Shown piece by piece: positions 1-7,930 of a stretch of 39,839 bases of DNA (the stretch's first letter is position 1; each line of letters starts with the position of its first letter). The position numbers and the translations under genes are program-made. Under the pieces are notes generated by a model. It was not told where the DNA came from. It saw only the letters and a list, made by a program, of their open reading frames with translations, and made no database searches. The stretch is from Verrucomicrobia bacterium UBA1629 (GTDB lineage: Bacteria; Verrucomicrobiota; Kiritimatiellia; RFP12; UBA1067): the NCBI GenBank assembly GCA_002321305.1, contig DCMF01000135.1, forward strand, positions 40,953 to 80,791, given 5' to 3'.

Positions 1-30
1 GGGAGGTTTGGGAGGTTGGGGAAGTTGGGG
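1..30 (-). repeat. 9-mer word array (CAAACCTCC family), in frame in the MBL-fold gene
   Basis: Read on the minus strand the first 30 bases are degenerate 9-bp units (CCCCAACTT, CCCCAACCT, CCCAAACCT, CCC...). The array continues beyond the window. In the hydrolase frame it is read as P-Q-L, P-Q-P, P-K-P, a different frame from the two other copies of this family at 28292-28381 and 30750-30830. Confidence 0.75.
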
Positions 31-594
31 AGAGGTGGCCGTGAGCAGGTAGCCGCAGCAGGGGAAGCCGTGCTCGACGGCCAGGCGCTCGACCGCGACG
101 TCGCCGATCGTGAACGTGTCGTCGTTGCGGAACTCGACCATCGGACGGAACAGCCCATGCTCGCCGCCCTTCGCGCTGATGTACGGGAAGATGCGGTGCA
201 TCGCCTCTTCCGTCTCCTTCATCGCGTAGCACGGCAGGATCTTGCCGAGGCAGCGGCAGGTGCGCCCGTTCGCGCCGTCCGCATGGGGGTCGCACTTGAC
301 CCACGTGCCGTTCAGCGTGTTGAAGCGGCGCACGTCGTCGAACCCCGCGACGTGATCCATGTGCGCGTGCGTCAGCACGACGGCGTCCACGCGATTGATG
401 CCGTATTCGCAGCACGCGAGCCTCATTTCCGGCGGCGTGTCGATGAGGAAGCCGACGTCGCCCGACCGCACGTAGGCGCCGCAGCGGCGACGGCGGTCGC
501 GCGGATCGGCCGACGTGCAGACCTTGCACGTGCAGCCGATCTGCGGTACGCCGACGCTCGTTCCCGTCCCAAGGAACTTGAAGGTGATGCTCAT
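1..594 (-). CDS. MBL-fold metal-dependent hydrolase (PhnP-like), 3' end cut by window
   Basis: The translation opens with FLGTGTSVGVPQIGC followed by CKVC, a Gly-rich start and Cys pair typical of PhnP-type phosphodiesterases of the metallo-beta-lactamase fold. It also has the metal-binding motif THAHMDH (near residue 79). Family members hydrolyse cyclic phosphodiesters in the cytoplasm; the substrate here is unknown. At least 198 codons are present and the gene continues past the window edge. Oddly, after HGFPCCGYLL, where relatives continue with a beta strand, the frame runs into repeat DNA coding PQLPQPPKP, the same 9-mer family found inside ispA and murI. The start ATG at 594 is the first in frame and lies 136 bp after the MFS gene, with that gap filled by two other short-word arrays. 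The family is clear; the effect of the insertion on activity is unknown. Confidence 0.8.
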   Translation of the reverse strand, partial: MSITFKFLGTGTSVGVPQIGCTCKVCTSADPRDRRRRCGAYVRSGDVGFLIDTPPEMRLACCEYGINRVDAVVLTHAHMDHVAGFDDVRRFNTLNGTWVKCDPHADGANGRTCRCLGKILPCYAMKETEEAMHRIFPYISAKGGEHGLFRPMVEFRNDDTFTIGDVAVERLAVEHGFPCCGYLLTATSPQLPQPPKPP

Positions 595-620
595 TTGACC
601 GGGCGCAAGAAGGCTTGTCC

Positions 621-655
621 GGATAGAGGACAAAGGACAGTTGACAGAAGACAGA
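621..655. repeat. 7-mer word array (GGACAGA type)
   Basis: Five adjacent 7-bp units read GGATAGA, GGACAAA, GGACAGT, TGACAGA, AGACAGA on the plus strand. The core GACA is kept while the flanks vary. The array lies between the hydrolase start and the MFS stop, beside an unrelated 8-mer array. Confidence 0.65.
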
Positions 656-676
656 CGGGACTCATCGCGTTCTCCA

Positions 677-732
677 ATTCGACCATTCGACCATTCGACC
701 ATTCGTTCATTCGTTCATTCGATTATTCAATC
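677..732. repeat. 8-mer word array (ATTCGACC type) starting at the MFS stop codon
   Basis: Seven contiguous 8-bp units on the plus strand: ATTCGACC three times, ATTCGTTC twice, ATTCGATT, ATTCAATC. The first half (ATTC) is constant and the second half varies. The last unit overlaps the stop codon of the MFS gene (731-733), so the array begins exactly where that gene ends. Confidence 0.85.
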
Positions 733-2254
733 ACTTCTTCTCCGGCATCTTGCCGGTCGTGAAGAACTGCTCGACCTCTTCCAGCGTCCGTCCCTTCGTC
801 TCCGGCAGGAAGAACGCCGCCGTGACGAAGTAGACGACCGTGAAGCCGGCGAGGACGAAGAAGACCGTGCCGTTGTCGTTCGTCGCCGCGCACCACTTCG
901 GGAAGACCGTCGCGATCAGCGCCGAGACGCCCTGGTTGATGATCATCGCGATCGCCATGCCGTTGGCGCGGATGCGCGTCGGCATCAGCTCCGTCAGGGC
1001 GAGCCACACGCAGACGCCCGGACCCACCGCGTAGAAGCCGATGAACATGAAGAAGAACACCGTCGCGAGAACGCCCGTCGTCATCGACGCGGCGACCCAG
1101 CCCTTCGAGATCGCGAGGAAGATCGACCCGACGCCGCAAAGCCCGACGATGATGCCCGACGTGCCGAGCTTCAGCAGGAACTTGCGGCCCTTCCGATCGA
1201 CGAGCGCGCAGGCGACGACCGTCATCACGCAGTTCATGACCTTGATGGCGACGTCGGACACGTTGGCGAACGCGCCCTGCATGCCGGTCTTCTGGAAGAT
1301 CGTCACCGTGTAGTTGAGGACGGAGTTGATGCCAGTCGTCTGGTTGCACGCGAGGATGACGACCGCGAGGACGAACGGGATCACGTACTTCTTCTGGAGA
1401 AGCGAATCCTTCGCGGCGGCGTTCCTCGCCTTCTCGGCGGCGACCGCCTCGTCCGCCGCAATCATTTCGGCGAGAATCTCCTTCGCCTTCTCCTCGCCGT
1501 TGTTCGCCGCGAGCGACGCCAGCGCCTCGTCCGTGCGACCCTTCTTGTAGAGCCAGCGGGACGATTCCCTGAGCCGGAACGCGCCGACGAAGAGAACGAG
1601 TCCGGGAATGCACGACAAGAGGAAGATCATCTGCCAGGCATGCACCCACGAGGCGATCTGCGCCGGCGCAAACCACGCCTTGATCTGGCCGAAGGTCACC
1701 GCCGCCACGTCGATGCCGTTCGCGTGCGCCTGTGCGTCAACGGCGTCCTTCGCGTCGCCGACGACGAACGTGACGCAGAAGCCGACGACGGCGACGAAGA
1801 CGAGGCCCATCGTCAGCAGCAGCTGGAACATCCCCGTGCCCTTGCCGCGCGAGTCGGCGTCAAGGCATTCGGCGAGGTACATCGGCACGATCACGCCGAA
1901 GAGGCCGGCCGCCGCGCCCTGCATCGCGCGCCCGGCGACCATCAGCCCGAAGCTTCCGCCGTCGAAGAGGCCCGACGCGCAGATCACCGGGATCGAGGCC
2001 AGAAAGAGCAGGGCCGACGCGATGATCATGCGACGGCGCCCGAACCGCTCGGCGAGCAGCCCCGCGACCAGCGAGGACGGGAGCGACCCCCAGAGCGCCA
2101 TGCCGACGATCCAGCCGATCTCGTCCTGCGTGAACGTCGACGTCCGCTCGATGTACGGCAGCGCCGCCGCGATGACGCCGACGTCCACGCCGTAGAGGAG
2201 GCCGCCGAGGCCCGCCATGATGAGCAGAAACTTCGCATATCCCTTGACCGTCAT
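731..2254 (-). CDS. Sugar porter family MFS transporter
   Basis: A 507-residue integral membrane protein with about 12 hydrophobic segments. Sugar-porter signatures are visible: GRAMQGAAAGLFGVIVPMYLAE-like sequence after TM4, AERFGRRR between TM2 and TM3, DRKGRKFLL in the second half, and PETKGRTLEEV near the C-terminus. It most likely imports a monosaccharide by proton symport (XylE/GalP-like); the substrate cannot be read from sequence. ATG at 2254 has a GGAGG box about 9 nt upstream and lies 1 bp after the rfbC stop, so it is cotranscribed with rfbC. A long loop around residues 160-190, before the central cytoplasmic region, is larger than usual. The stop codon is embedded in an 8-mer repeat array. 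Confidence 0.9.
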   Translation of the reverse strand: MTVKGYAKFLLIMAGLGGLLYGVDVGVIAAALPYIERTSTFTQDEIGWIVGMALWGSLPSSLVAGLLAERFGRRRMIIASALLFLASIPVICASGLFDGGSFGLMVAGRAMQGAAAGLFGVIVPMYLAECLDADSRGKGTGMFQLLLTMGLVFVAVVGFCVTFVVGDAKDAVDAQAHANGIDVAAVTFGQIKAWFAPAQIASWVHAWQMIFLLSCIPGLVLFVGAFRLRESSRWLYKKGRTDEALASLAANNGEEKAKEILAEMIAADEAVAAEKARNAAAKDSLLQKKYVIPFVLAVVILACNQTTGINSVLNYTVTIFQKTGMQGAFANVSDVAIKVMNCVMTVVACALVDRKGRKFLLKLGTSGIIVGLCGVGSIFLAISKGWVAASMTTGVLATVFFFMFIGFYAVGPGVCVWLALTELMPTRIRANGMAIAMIINQGVSALIATVFPKWCAATNDNGTVFFVLAGFTVVYFVTAAFFLPETKGRTLEEVEQFFTTGKMPEKK

Positions 2255-2255
2255 T

Positions 2256-2810
2256 TCACTTGCCCTCCCAGGGTTCGATGTCCTTGAGCAGCGGATGCCT
2301 CGTGTCCTTTTCGGACAGCAGGTAGTCGCGGCCCGGCCAGGGCCACCGGATGCCGAGCGCCGGATCGTCGAACTTCAGCCCGCGCTCCGACTCCTTGCAG
2401 TAGAGGTTGTCGCACTTGTAGCTGAAGAGCGTGTCGTCCTCAAGGACGACGAAGCCGTGCGCGAAGCCGCGCGGGATGAAGAACTGTCGCCCGTTCTTCG
2501 CCGTCAGCTCGCACGAGACGCTTCTCCCGAACGTCGGCGAGCCCTTCCGGATGTCGACGGCGACATCCCAGACCGCGCCGCGAAGGACGCGCACGAGCTT
2601 CGCCTGCGCGTGTTCGCCGGCCTGCCAGTGCAGGCCGCGCAGGACACCGCGCGACGAACAGCTCTCGTTGTCCTGCACGAACTTCGCGACAATGCCCGCC
2701 GCGACATAGCGGTCCTCGTTGTACGTCTCGGCGAAGAAGCCGCGCACGTCACGGTAAATGTCCGGCTCGACGATCTTCACGCCCGGAATCTCGGTTTCCA
2801 GCACTTTCAT
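2256..2810 (-). CDS. rfbC: dTDP-4-dehydrorhamnose 3,5-epimerase
   Basis: The 184-residue product has the usual RmlC length and motifs: FFAETYNEDRY, QDNESCSSRGVLRGLHWQ with the catalytic His, and FFIPRGFAHGF. It epimerises dTDP-4-keto-6-deoxyglucose at C3 and C5 in dTDP-L-rhamnose synthesis, supplying surface polysaccharide. The other rml genes are not in the window. ATG 2810 is preceded 9 nt upstream by a TATAAT box, so the message would carry almost no leader. That box overlaps the miaA stop codon. The MFS transporter follows 1 bp downstream. A longer upstream reading exists but has no family support. Confidence 0.92.
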   Translation of the reverse strand: MKVLETEIPGVKIVEPDIYRDVRGFFAETYNEDRYVAAGIVAKFVQDNESCSSRGVLRGLHWQAGEHAQAKLVRVLRGAVWDVAVDIRKGSPTFGRSVSCELTAKNGRQFFIPRGFAHGFVVLEDDTLFSYKCDNLYCKESERGLKFDDPALGIRWPWPGRDYLLSEKDTRHPLLKDIEPWEGK

Positions 2811-2828
2811 GGTTCGGGGATTATACCA
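2811..2828 (-). promoter_or_regulatory. Extended -10 promoter of rfbC
   Basis: TTGGTATAAT on the minus strand (TATAAT at 2825-2820) with 9 nt to the ATG. The predicted start of transcription lies 2-4 nt before the start codon. TATAA of the box includes the TAA stop of miaA. Confidence 0.7.
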
Positions 2829-3552
2829 AAAACCGGACATCCCATGGGCCGTGCGTCCGCCAGCAGGCGCGGACGGCCTCGACCGTCGGCTCGACGTAGA
2901 GCGGCGTCGCCTGATGGCGAAACCACGTGTCCTGCCGCTTTGCGAGCTGGCAGGTGCGCGTTCGGATCTTCTCCTTGTCGTCCCCTTCGCGATAGCCGAT
3001 CGCGAGCGCGGCCGTCTTCGACCAGACGGGATACGCCGCGCGCAGGCGCCGCTTCTCGTCCTCCAGGCCGCGCATGAACATCTCGTCGAGCCGTGCGGCG
3101 ATGCGGGCGCGGACGACCGCCCGGTCGATGCGGATGACGGGATAGACCGGCGGCGGCTTCTCCCACGCGCGATCCAGTCCGCGCAGAAGCGCCGAGAAGT
3201 AGAGCCCCGTGCCGCCGACGATGACGATCGGCGTCCCGTCCGGCACCGCCCGCGCCCAGTCCGCCGCAGCCCGCAGCCAGGCCCCCGCCGAAAAGTCCTC
3301 CGCCGGCGTGACGACATCGACGCCGCCCATGTGGAACTCGGCGCGCTCGGCGGCGGACGGCTTCGCCGTGCCGACGTCCATCCCGCGATAGACGTTCATC
3401 GAGTCTGCCGAGAGAATCCACGCGCCCATCTCGCGCGCGAGCGTCGCGGCGATCGCGCTCTTGCCGCTTGCCGTCGGCCCCGCCAGCAGATACGCCTTGC
3501 GCACGGTCTTCCGAGGCTCTCCCGCAGCAAGGCCATCGTTCGTCTGTTCCAT
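2821..3552 (-). CDS. miaA: tRNA dimethylallyltransferase (short form)
   Basis: Transfers a dimethylallyl group to A37 of tRNAs that read UNN codons. The P-loop GPTASGKS (about residue 25), SADSMNVYRGMDVGTAKP, and VGGTGLYF are all present, as are the later CQLAKRQDTWFRHQ residues that contact tRNA. At 243 residues it is clearly shorter than the usual 300 or so; the missing part is mainly the middle helical insertion. An N-terminal extension of about 17 residues precedes the first strand. The start ATG at 3552 has a GAAAGGA box upstream. The gene follows the Trp-rich protein by 34 bp. Function is confident; whether the compact form is fully active is not known. Confidence 0.88.
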   Translation of the reverse strand: MEQTNDGLAAGEPRKTVRKAYLLAGPTASGKSAIAATLAREMGAWILSADSMNVYRGMDVGTAKPSAAERAEFHMGGVDVVTPAEDFSAGAWLRAAADWARAVPDGTPIVIVGGTGLYFSALLRGLDRAWEKPPPVYPVIRIDRAVVRARIAARLDEMFMRGLEDEKRRLRAAYPVWSKTAALAIGYREGDDKEKIRTRTCQLAKRQDTWFRHQATPLYVEPTVEAVRACWRTHGPWDVRFLV

Positions 3553-3586
3553 GTGAAATCCCGTCCTTTCGCGCGCCGAACCGTCT

Positions 3587-4768
3587 TCACGGACAGGGCG
3601 ACTGCGTCGTCCAGCGGATGAGGCCCCAGAGGAGCGCGTGCGCCGTTTCGCCGCGCGGCGTCGTGACGCGCTCGTAGAGCGTCCAGAACTTCGACCAGTT
3701 GCGGTCGACCGCCGGCACCCAGCGGATCGGAAAGAGCGAGAGGAAGCGCCCGTACCGCGTGCCGTCCGCCGCGACGGACGATTCCCAGAACGGCCACAGG
3801 CGGAAGTACGTGTCGTCCGGCCGGCTCACCCAGAACGGGAAGACCCGCGTCTCGTCCGGCAGCAGCTCCACCAGCCGCCAGCCGAAGCGCGTGATCTCGT
3901 CTTCCTTTTCGCCGTCGAGGTAGCGGAAGTTGTCGATGTGCTCGTAGAACGGGAAGACGCTTGTGCGCGCGCGTTTCGCGAAGCGCTCGATCTCGACGAA
4001 GGGCCAGGGGAAGCGCCCCCGCCAGCCGTTCGCCGTCTCGGCATACGAGAAGAATGGCGGCAGGAAGAGCCACTGCCGCTCGCGTTCGCGATCGACGCGG
4101 CCCATGAGCGGCCAGAGCATCCAGCTCGTCCCCGCGCCGCCCGTGTCGCGGTCGGCGAACGAGGTCTTCCAGTTCCAGAGCGGCCAGAGGACGGTCGTGT
4201 GGTCGTCCGCTCGGTTGTGGCTCGTCACGTAGAGCGGCCAGAAGCCCCACGAGCCGTCGTCCCGCCAGTGGACAAACGGGAAAAGGACGGCGTTCGTCGT
4301 CAGCCACGTCCCGTCCTTCGGACGCGGCATGCGGTAGCGCATCCAGACGGGCCAGAGGACGAACTCCCAGTCGTACAGCGTCAGGACGTGCGGATGCCGC
4401 CCGTAGACCGGAAACAGCCCCCAGTAAGAAGAATCATCCCTACTTCCTACTTCTTCCTCCTTCCCTCTTCCTTTTTCCTTCTTCCTTTTTCCCTCATCCC
4501 CCATCTCCCATCCCTCATCCCTCTCGCGTCCGTTCCACCAGATCGGCAGGATGTCGAACTGGTAGCCGCCGTCGGCGTTGGACTGGTAGTGGGTGAAGAG
4601 GCAGAACCGCCACCAGTCGCGGTGCGCGGTGAAGACCGGCCAGAGGACGTCCGTCGTCTCGGCCTCGTGCGACCAGAACGGCCGCAGGGCGTAGAAGTCC
4701 TGTTCCGGCCTCTGCTGGTAAAACGGCAGAACCTGAAAGGCGACAGCGAGAAGGATGTCAGCGAGCAC
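3587..4768 (-). CDS. Trp-rich repeat protein (F/L-W-P-L/F-W motifs), unknown function
   Basis: I do not recognise a named family. The 393-residue product is built from recurring short hydrophobic-aromatic strands: LRPFWSH, VLWPVF, LPIWW, GLFPVYG, VLWPVW, LFPFVHW, GFWPLY, VLWPLWNW, MLWPLM, VFPFYE, VFPFW, LWPFW, LFPIRW. Their spacing of about 15-30 residues, with charged turns between, suggests a beta-rich repetitive fold, possibly a membrane barrel or surface protein. The hydrophobic N-terminus (MLADILLAVAFQVL) could be an export signal. GTG at 4768 is the likely start and overlaps the upstream TPR gene by 11 bp, implying translational coupling. Residues about 82-110 are coded by a 7-mer DNA array and are low-complexity charged sequence, unlike the rest. 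Confidence 0.65.
   Translation of the reverse strand: MLADILLAVAFQVLPFYQQRPEQDFYALRPFWSHEAETTDVLWPVFTAHRDWWRFCLFTHYQSNADGGYQFDILPIWWNGRERDEGWEMGDEGKRKKEKGRGKEEEVGSRDDSSYWGLFPVYGRHPHVLTLYDWEFVLWPVWMRYRMPRPKDGTWLTTNAVLFPFVHWRDDGSWGFWPLYVTSHNRADDHTTVLWPLWNWKTSFADRDTGGAGTSWMLWPLMGRVDRERERQWLFLPPFFSYAETANGWRGRFPWPFVEIERFAKRARTSVFPFYEHIDNFRYLDGEKEDEITRFGWRLVELLPDETRVFPFWVSRPDDTYFRLWPFWESSVAADGTRYGRFLSLFPIRWVPAVDRNWSKFWTLYERVTTPRGETAHALLWGLIRWTTQSPCP
4440..4523 (-). repeat. 7-mer word array (GAGGGAT/AAAGGAA), in frame in the Trp-rich gene
   Basis: Twelve contiguous 7-bp units on the minus strand: GAGGGAT, GAGGGAT, GGGAGAT, GGGGGAT, GAGGGAA, AAAGGAA, GAAGGAA, AAAGGAA, GAGGGAA, GGAGGAA, GAAGTAG, GAAGTAG. 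The total of 84 bp is a multiple of three, so the frame is kept although the unit is not. It codes a Glu/Lys/Gly-rich stretch between DILPIWWNG and SSYWGLFPVYG. Confidence 0.85.
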
Positions 4769-7700
4769 TCTTCTTCACTTCCTCGAACTCGCGGCGCTCG
4801 AACTCGGACAGCTCGCCGATGCGCGACTGCACCTTGCGGATCGTCACCTTCGCGTGCTGCCTGTCGCCCGCCTTCAGCTGGACGCGCGCCAGCGAGACGA
4901 GCATGCGCACGTCCGCCTCGCGTCCGTTCGGCCCCTTCGAGAGCTCGCACGCCTTGCGGATGCACGACTCGGCCTCGGCGAAGTCGCGGTTCTGGTCCAT
5001 CAGGATCGCCCCCAGCGTCTCCCATGCGACATACAGCCCCGGCGCGGCCTTGACGGCCTTGCGCGCATACGTCTCGGCCTCCGCGAGCCGCTGCGTCCGC
5101 CGCAGGACCTCCGCGAGGTCGTTCAGCGCGAGCGCGACCGGCTGCGGCGCGTTCGCCGCCTTGCGCAGGAACGTCTCCGCCTCCGCGAGATTGCCGCGCC
5201 CGAACGCGAGCGAGCCCATGACGTAGTTCGCGAGCGGCGCGTTGCGGTTCCGCCGCAGGACGTCGCGCGCGTGCTGCTCGGCGTTCTCCTTGTCGTCCAG
5301 CGAGATGTCGAGCCCCAGCACGAGATCCTGCGTCGCGGGAATGCCCGGACGGGCCTTCGCGGCGGCGGCGAAGGCGTCGCGCGCCTCCCGGCGGCCCGCC
5401 TCGCCCTTCTTCAGGAGCGCGAAGCCCTTCGTCGTCTGCACGTGGTAGTCGAACGGGTCGGCCGCCTGCTTCTCCATCGTCGGCAGGATCACGTCGCTGA
5501 GCTTCTTCTCCAGCGCGGCCTTCGCCTTCGGGTCCTTCGCCGCGTCAATCTGCTGCAGCGTGACGGCCGCCAGCAGCGACCACGCCTGAAGGTCCTTGCC
5601 GTCCCTGTCAAGCGCCTTCTGCACGTGCGCCGCCGCCGCCGCCAGGTCGTTCTTCATCATCGCCACCATCGCGAGCTCCAGCTGCGCGCGCTTGTCGTCG
5701 CCCGCGACGGCCGCCGCGCGCTCCAGGTACTCGAGCGCCTTCGCCGCGTTCCCGTCGAGAAGCTCCAGCCGCATGAGGCCGAGGAGCGCGTCGTGGTCAT
5801 GCTCGTTCTTCTCCAGTACGCCCTCGTAGATGCGGCGCGACTTCTTCTGGTCGTTCTCGTTCGCGTAGAGCGCGGCCATCATGTTGAGGAGCGACGTGCG
5901 CCTGTCGGACGGCACGAAGTCGATCGCGCGGCGGATCTGCGAGAGCGCGTCGCCCGGACGCCCCGACCGCGCCCAGGCGTGGCCGAGGCGCACGAACACG
6001 TCGGGGTTGCGGATGTAGCCGTAGTAGGTGCCGAGCCGCCAGAGCACGTAGCGGCGCTTCGCGTCGTCGACGGCGGCCTTCAGCGTGCGCTCCAGCTCGC
6101 GCTTCTTGGCGACGGCCGACGGATGCTGCGCGCCGAGCATCGCGACCTCGTTGAAGACGGCGCAGATGTTGTCGCGGTCGATCTCGTTCAGCACGAGCTC
6201 GTACATCTTCCAGGCGTCGTCGTCACGGTGCTTGTCCTGCAGCCAGACGCCGCGGTTGTTCGCGACGAAGCCGAGGTGGCGGCGCAGCGAGAAGCGCAGG
6301 CGGTCGACGGGATTCGGCACCGTGCCGGCGTGGTAGCTGCCCCAGCCCTTCGGGGCCGCGAGGATCGCGTCATATTCCTTCCACGCCGTCCAGTCGGGGA
6401 CGTGCGCCTCGTCCGCGCCGAAGAACAGGAACTCCGGCACGGGCGCCCTGTTCGCCGCGTACCAGAGGTCGGGCGCACCCCAGATCGCGACCTTCTGCGC
6501 GACGGACGGGTCAGCGGCGAACCAGTCCTGGATGAACGGCAGCACGCCCAGCGTGAGCGTCGTGCGCAGCTCGGCGTTCTTCTCGCCGCCGACGCCCTCC
6601 CGCGCGACGAGTTCGCCGAGCCGCGCGAGGTAGTCCTCGTCCTGGTCGCGCGCGAGCGAGATGACGTGGAGCGGACGCCCCGCCTCGGCCGCGACGAGCT
6701 TCAGGTGGTTGTCGAGGACGCCGTCCGAGACGAACCACGTGCGGTCGCCGAGATCCTGCACGACCTTGCGCGCGATCCGGTCGGCGAACGCGCCCCGGTC
6801 GCCGTCGAACGCGAAGAGGTTCCAGAGGCACGAGACGACGAGGACGAACGCGAGGACGCCGCCCGCGACGAGCGCGACGACGCGCCGCCGCTGCAGCCAC
6901 CAGAACGCGACGAGATAGCCCGCGACGCACGCGGCAAACGCGCTCGACGCGACCGGCAGGATGCCATACGGCTCCATCACCGTGCTCGGCGCAAGCGGCG
7001 TCGCCACCGCGAGGATCGCGGCAAAGGTCATCGCCGCGTGGAAGAGCCACGGCACGAGGGTCGGCGGCTCGTTGAACGCCTTCGGACTGGAGAAGAGCGC
7101 CGCCACGAACGGCACGGTCGCGAAGAGCGCGACGAAGAGCCAGCCGGGCGTCCTGTACCACGCCTTCATCTCGCGCGCGAGGCCGCCGAGATGCTCGCCC
7201 AGGTCGAGGCCGAACCAGCCCGCCGCGAAGAGCGCCGTCAGGAAGCCGACGAACAGGAAGAGGAAGAGCGCGAGATACGGCTTGCGGCCCTGCTTCAGCG
7301 CCGCGCACGTCAGCGTCGCGAGGTAGAACGGCAGGAACGCGAGAACGAGCGCCGAGTCGCAGAACGCGAGGCCGCAGAGGACGCCCATGAGCGGCGCGAG
7401 CCCCCACGTCGCGCCCTTGCGCCACCCGAAGAACGGCACGGCGGCGAGCAGCGTGACGAGCGCCCACAGGAAGTCGAAGAGGCGCGGCTCCAGGTGCGTC
7501 GCGGCGCTCCGCACGGCCGGCGTCAGGACGAAGACGACGACGGCGACGACGCCCGCGAGGGTCGCGAGCCGCCACTTCTGCGGCAGCGTGTCGTCCGCCC
7601 GCACGCGCGCGGCGACGAACGTCGAGACGAGCCAATAGAGGGCCATCGCGGCGAGCGTGCCGCAGACCGGCGCGATCAGGTTCCCGCCGCCGAGGAGCTT

Positions 7701-7868
7701 CGCGAACGCCGCCATCAGCGGATACTCGGCCGCGCCGGCGTCAAGCCCCTTCCAGAGCGCGATCAGCCGCGCGCTGTCGCCGGGGTAGGCATAGCCCGCG
7801 AGCGAGGCGAAGAAGAGGACGGCGGCAACCGCGCCGAGGGCAAGGGCGATGAGAGAGTTCTTTTTCAT
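4758..7868 (-). CDS. Large membrane protein with C-terminal TPR repeats (DUF2723-like)
   Basis: A 1036-residue protein. Residues 1-370 hold roughly ten to eleven transmembrane segments. The first periplasmic loop has YPGDSARLIALWKG then EYPLMAAFAKLL, which resembles the 'GDsgE ... HPPGYPLY' signature of DUF2723 (TMEM260-type O-mannosyltransferase-like) proteins. From about residue 560 to the end it consists of TPR-like helix pairs such as FVRLGHAWARSGRPGDALSQ and AETFLRKAANAPQPVALALN. This suggests a membrane glycosyltransferase-like module with a periplasmic TPR scaffold; that role is inference. ATG 7868 lies 8 nt after an extended -10 box, so the mRNA is probably leaderless. Its 3' end overlaps the Trp-rich gene, the likely functional partner. 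Confidence 0.75.
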   Translation of the reverse strand: MKKNSLIALALGAVAAVLFFASLAGYAYPGDSARLIALWKGLDAGAAEYPLMAAFAKLLGGGNLIAPVCGTLAAMALYWLVSTFVAARVRADDTLPQKWRLATLAGVVAVVVFVLTPAVRSAATHLEPRLFDFLWALVTLLAAVPFFGWRKGATWGLAPLMGVLCGLAFCDSALVLAFLPFYLATLTCAALKQGRKPYLALFLFLFVGFLTALFAAGWFGLDLGEHLGGLAREMKAWYRTPGWLFVALFATVPFVAALFSSPKAFNEPPTLVPWLFHAAMTFAAILAVATPLAPSTVMEPYGILPVASSAFAACVAGYLVAFWWLQRRRVVALVAGGVLAFVLVVSCLWNLFAFDGDRGAFADRIARKVVQDLGDRTWFVSDGVLDNHLKLVAAEAGRPLHVISLARDQDEDYLARLGELVAREGVGGEKNAELRTTLTLGVLPFIQDWFAADPSVAQKVAIWGAPDLWYAANRAPVPEFLFFGADEAHVPDWTAWKEYDAILAAPKGWGSYHAGTVPNPVDRLRFSLRRHLGFVANNRGVWLQDKHRDDDAWKMYELVLNEIDRDNICAVFNEVAMLGAQHPSAVAKKRELERTLKAAVDDAKRRYVLWRLGTYYGYIRNPDVFVRLGHAWARSGRPGDALSQIRRAIDFVPSDRRTSLLNMMAALYANENDQKKSRRIYEGVLEKNEHDHDALLGLMRLELLDGNAAKALEYLERAAAVAGDDKRAQLELAMVAMMKNDLAAAAAHVQKALDRDGKDLQAWSLLAAVTLQQIDAAKDPKAKAALEKKLSDVILPTMEKQAADPFDYHVQTTKGFALLKKGEAGRREARDAFAAAAKARPGIPATQDLVLGLDISLDDKENAEQHARDVLRRNRNAPLANYVMGSLAFGRGNLAEAETFLRKAANAPQPVALALNDLAEVLRRTQRLAEAETYARKAVKAAPGLYVAWETLGAILMDQNRDFAEAESCIRKACELSKGPNGREADVRMLVSLARVQLKAGDRQHAKVTIRKVQSRIGELSEFERREFEEVKKSAR

Positions 7869-7886
7869 GGGACGATAGTATAGCAG
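7869..7886 (-). promoter_or_regulatory. Extended -10 promoter of the TPR membrane protein
   Basis: CTGCTATACT on the minus strand (TATACT at 7882-7877), 8 nt before the ATG. It lies in the 62-bp gap after metY. Confidence 0.6.
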
Positions 7887-7930
7887 TTTTCCGTCTATCC
7901 CGCAAAGCGCGCACAATCGGGGTTTCGCGT

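Noticed and set aside
641..3077. Long plus-strand frames across the MFS and rfbC genes
   Set aside because: Arg/Asp-rich translations without motifs; the minus strand codes clear MFS and RfbC proteins.
4755..7883. 1042-codon open frame on the plus strand
   Set aside because: Antisense shadow of the membrane TPR gene. It is extremely Arg/Glu/His-rich, has no domains, and arises from the GC-rich codon pattern of the real gene.
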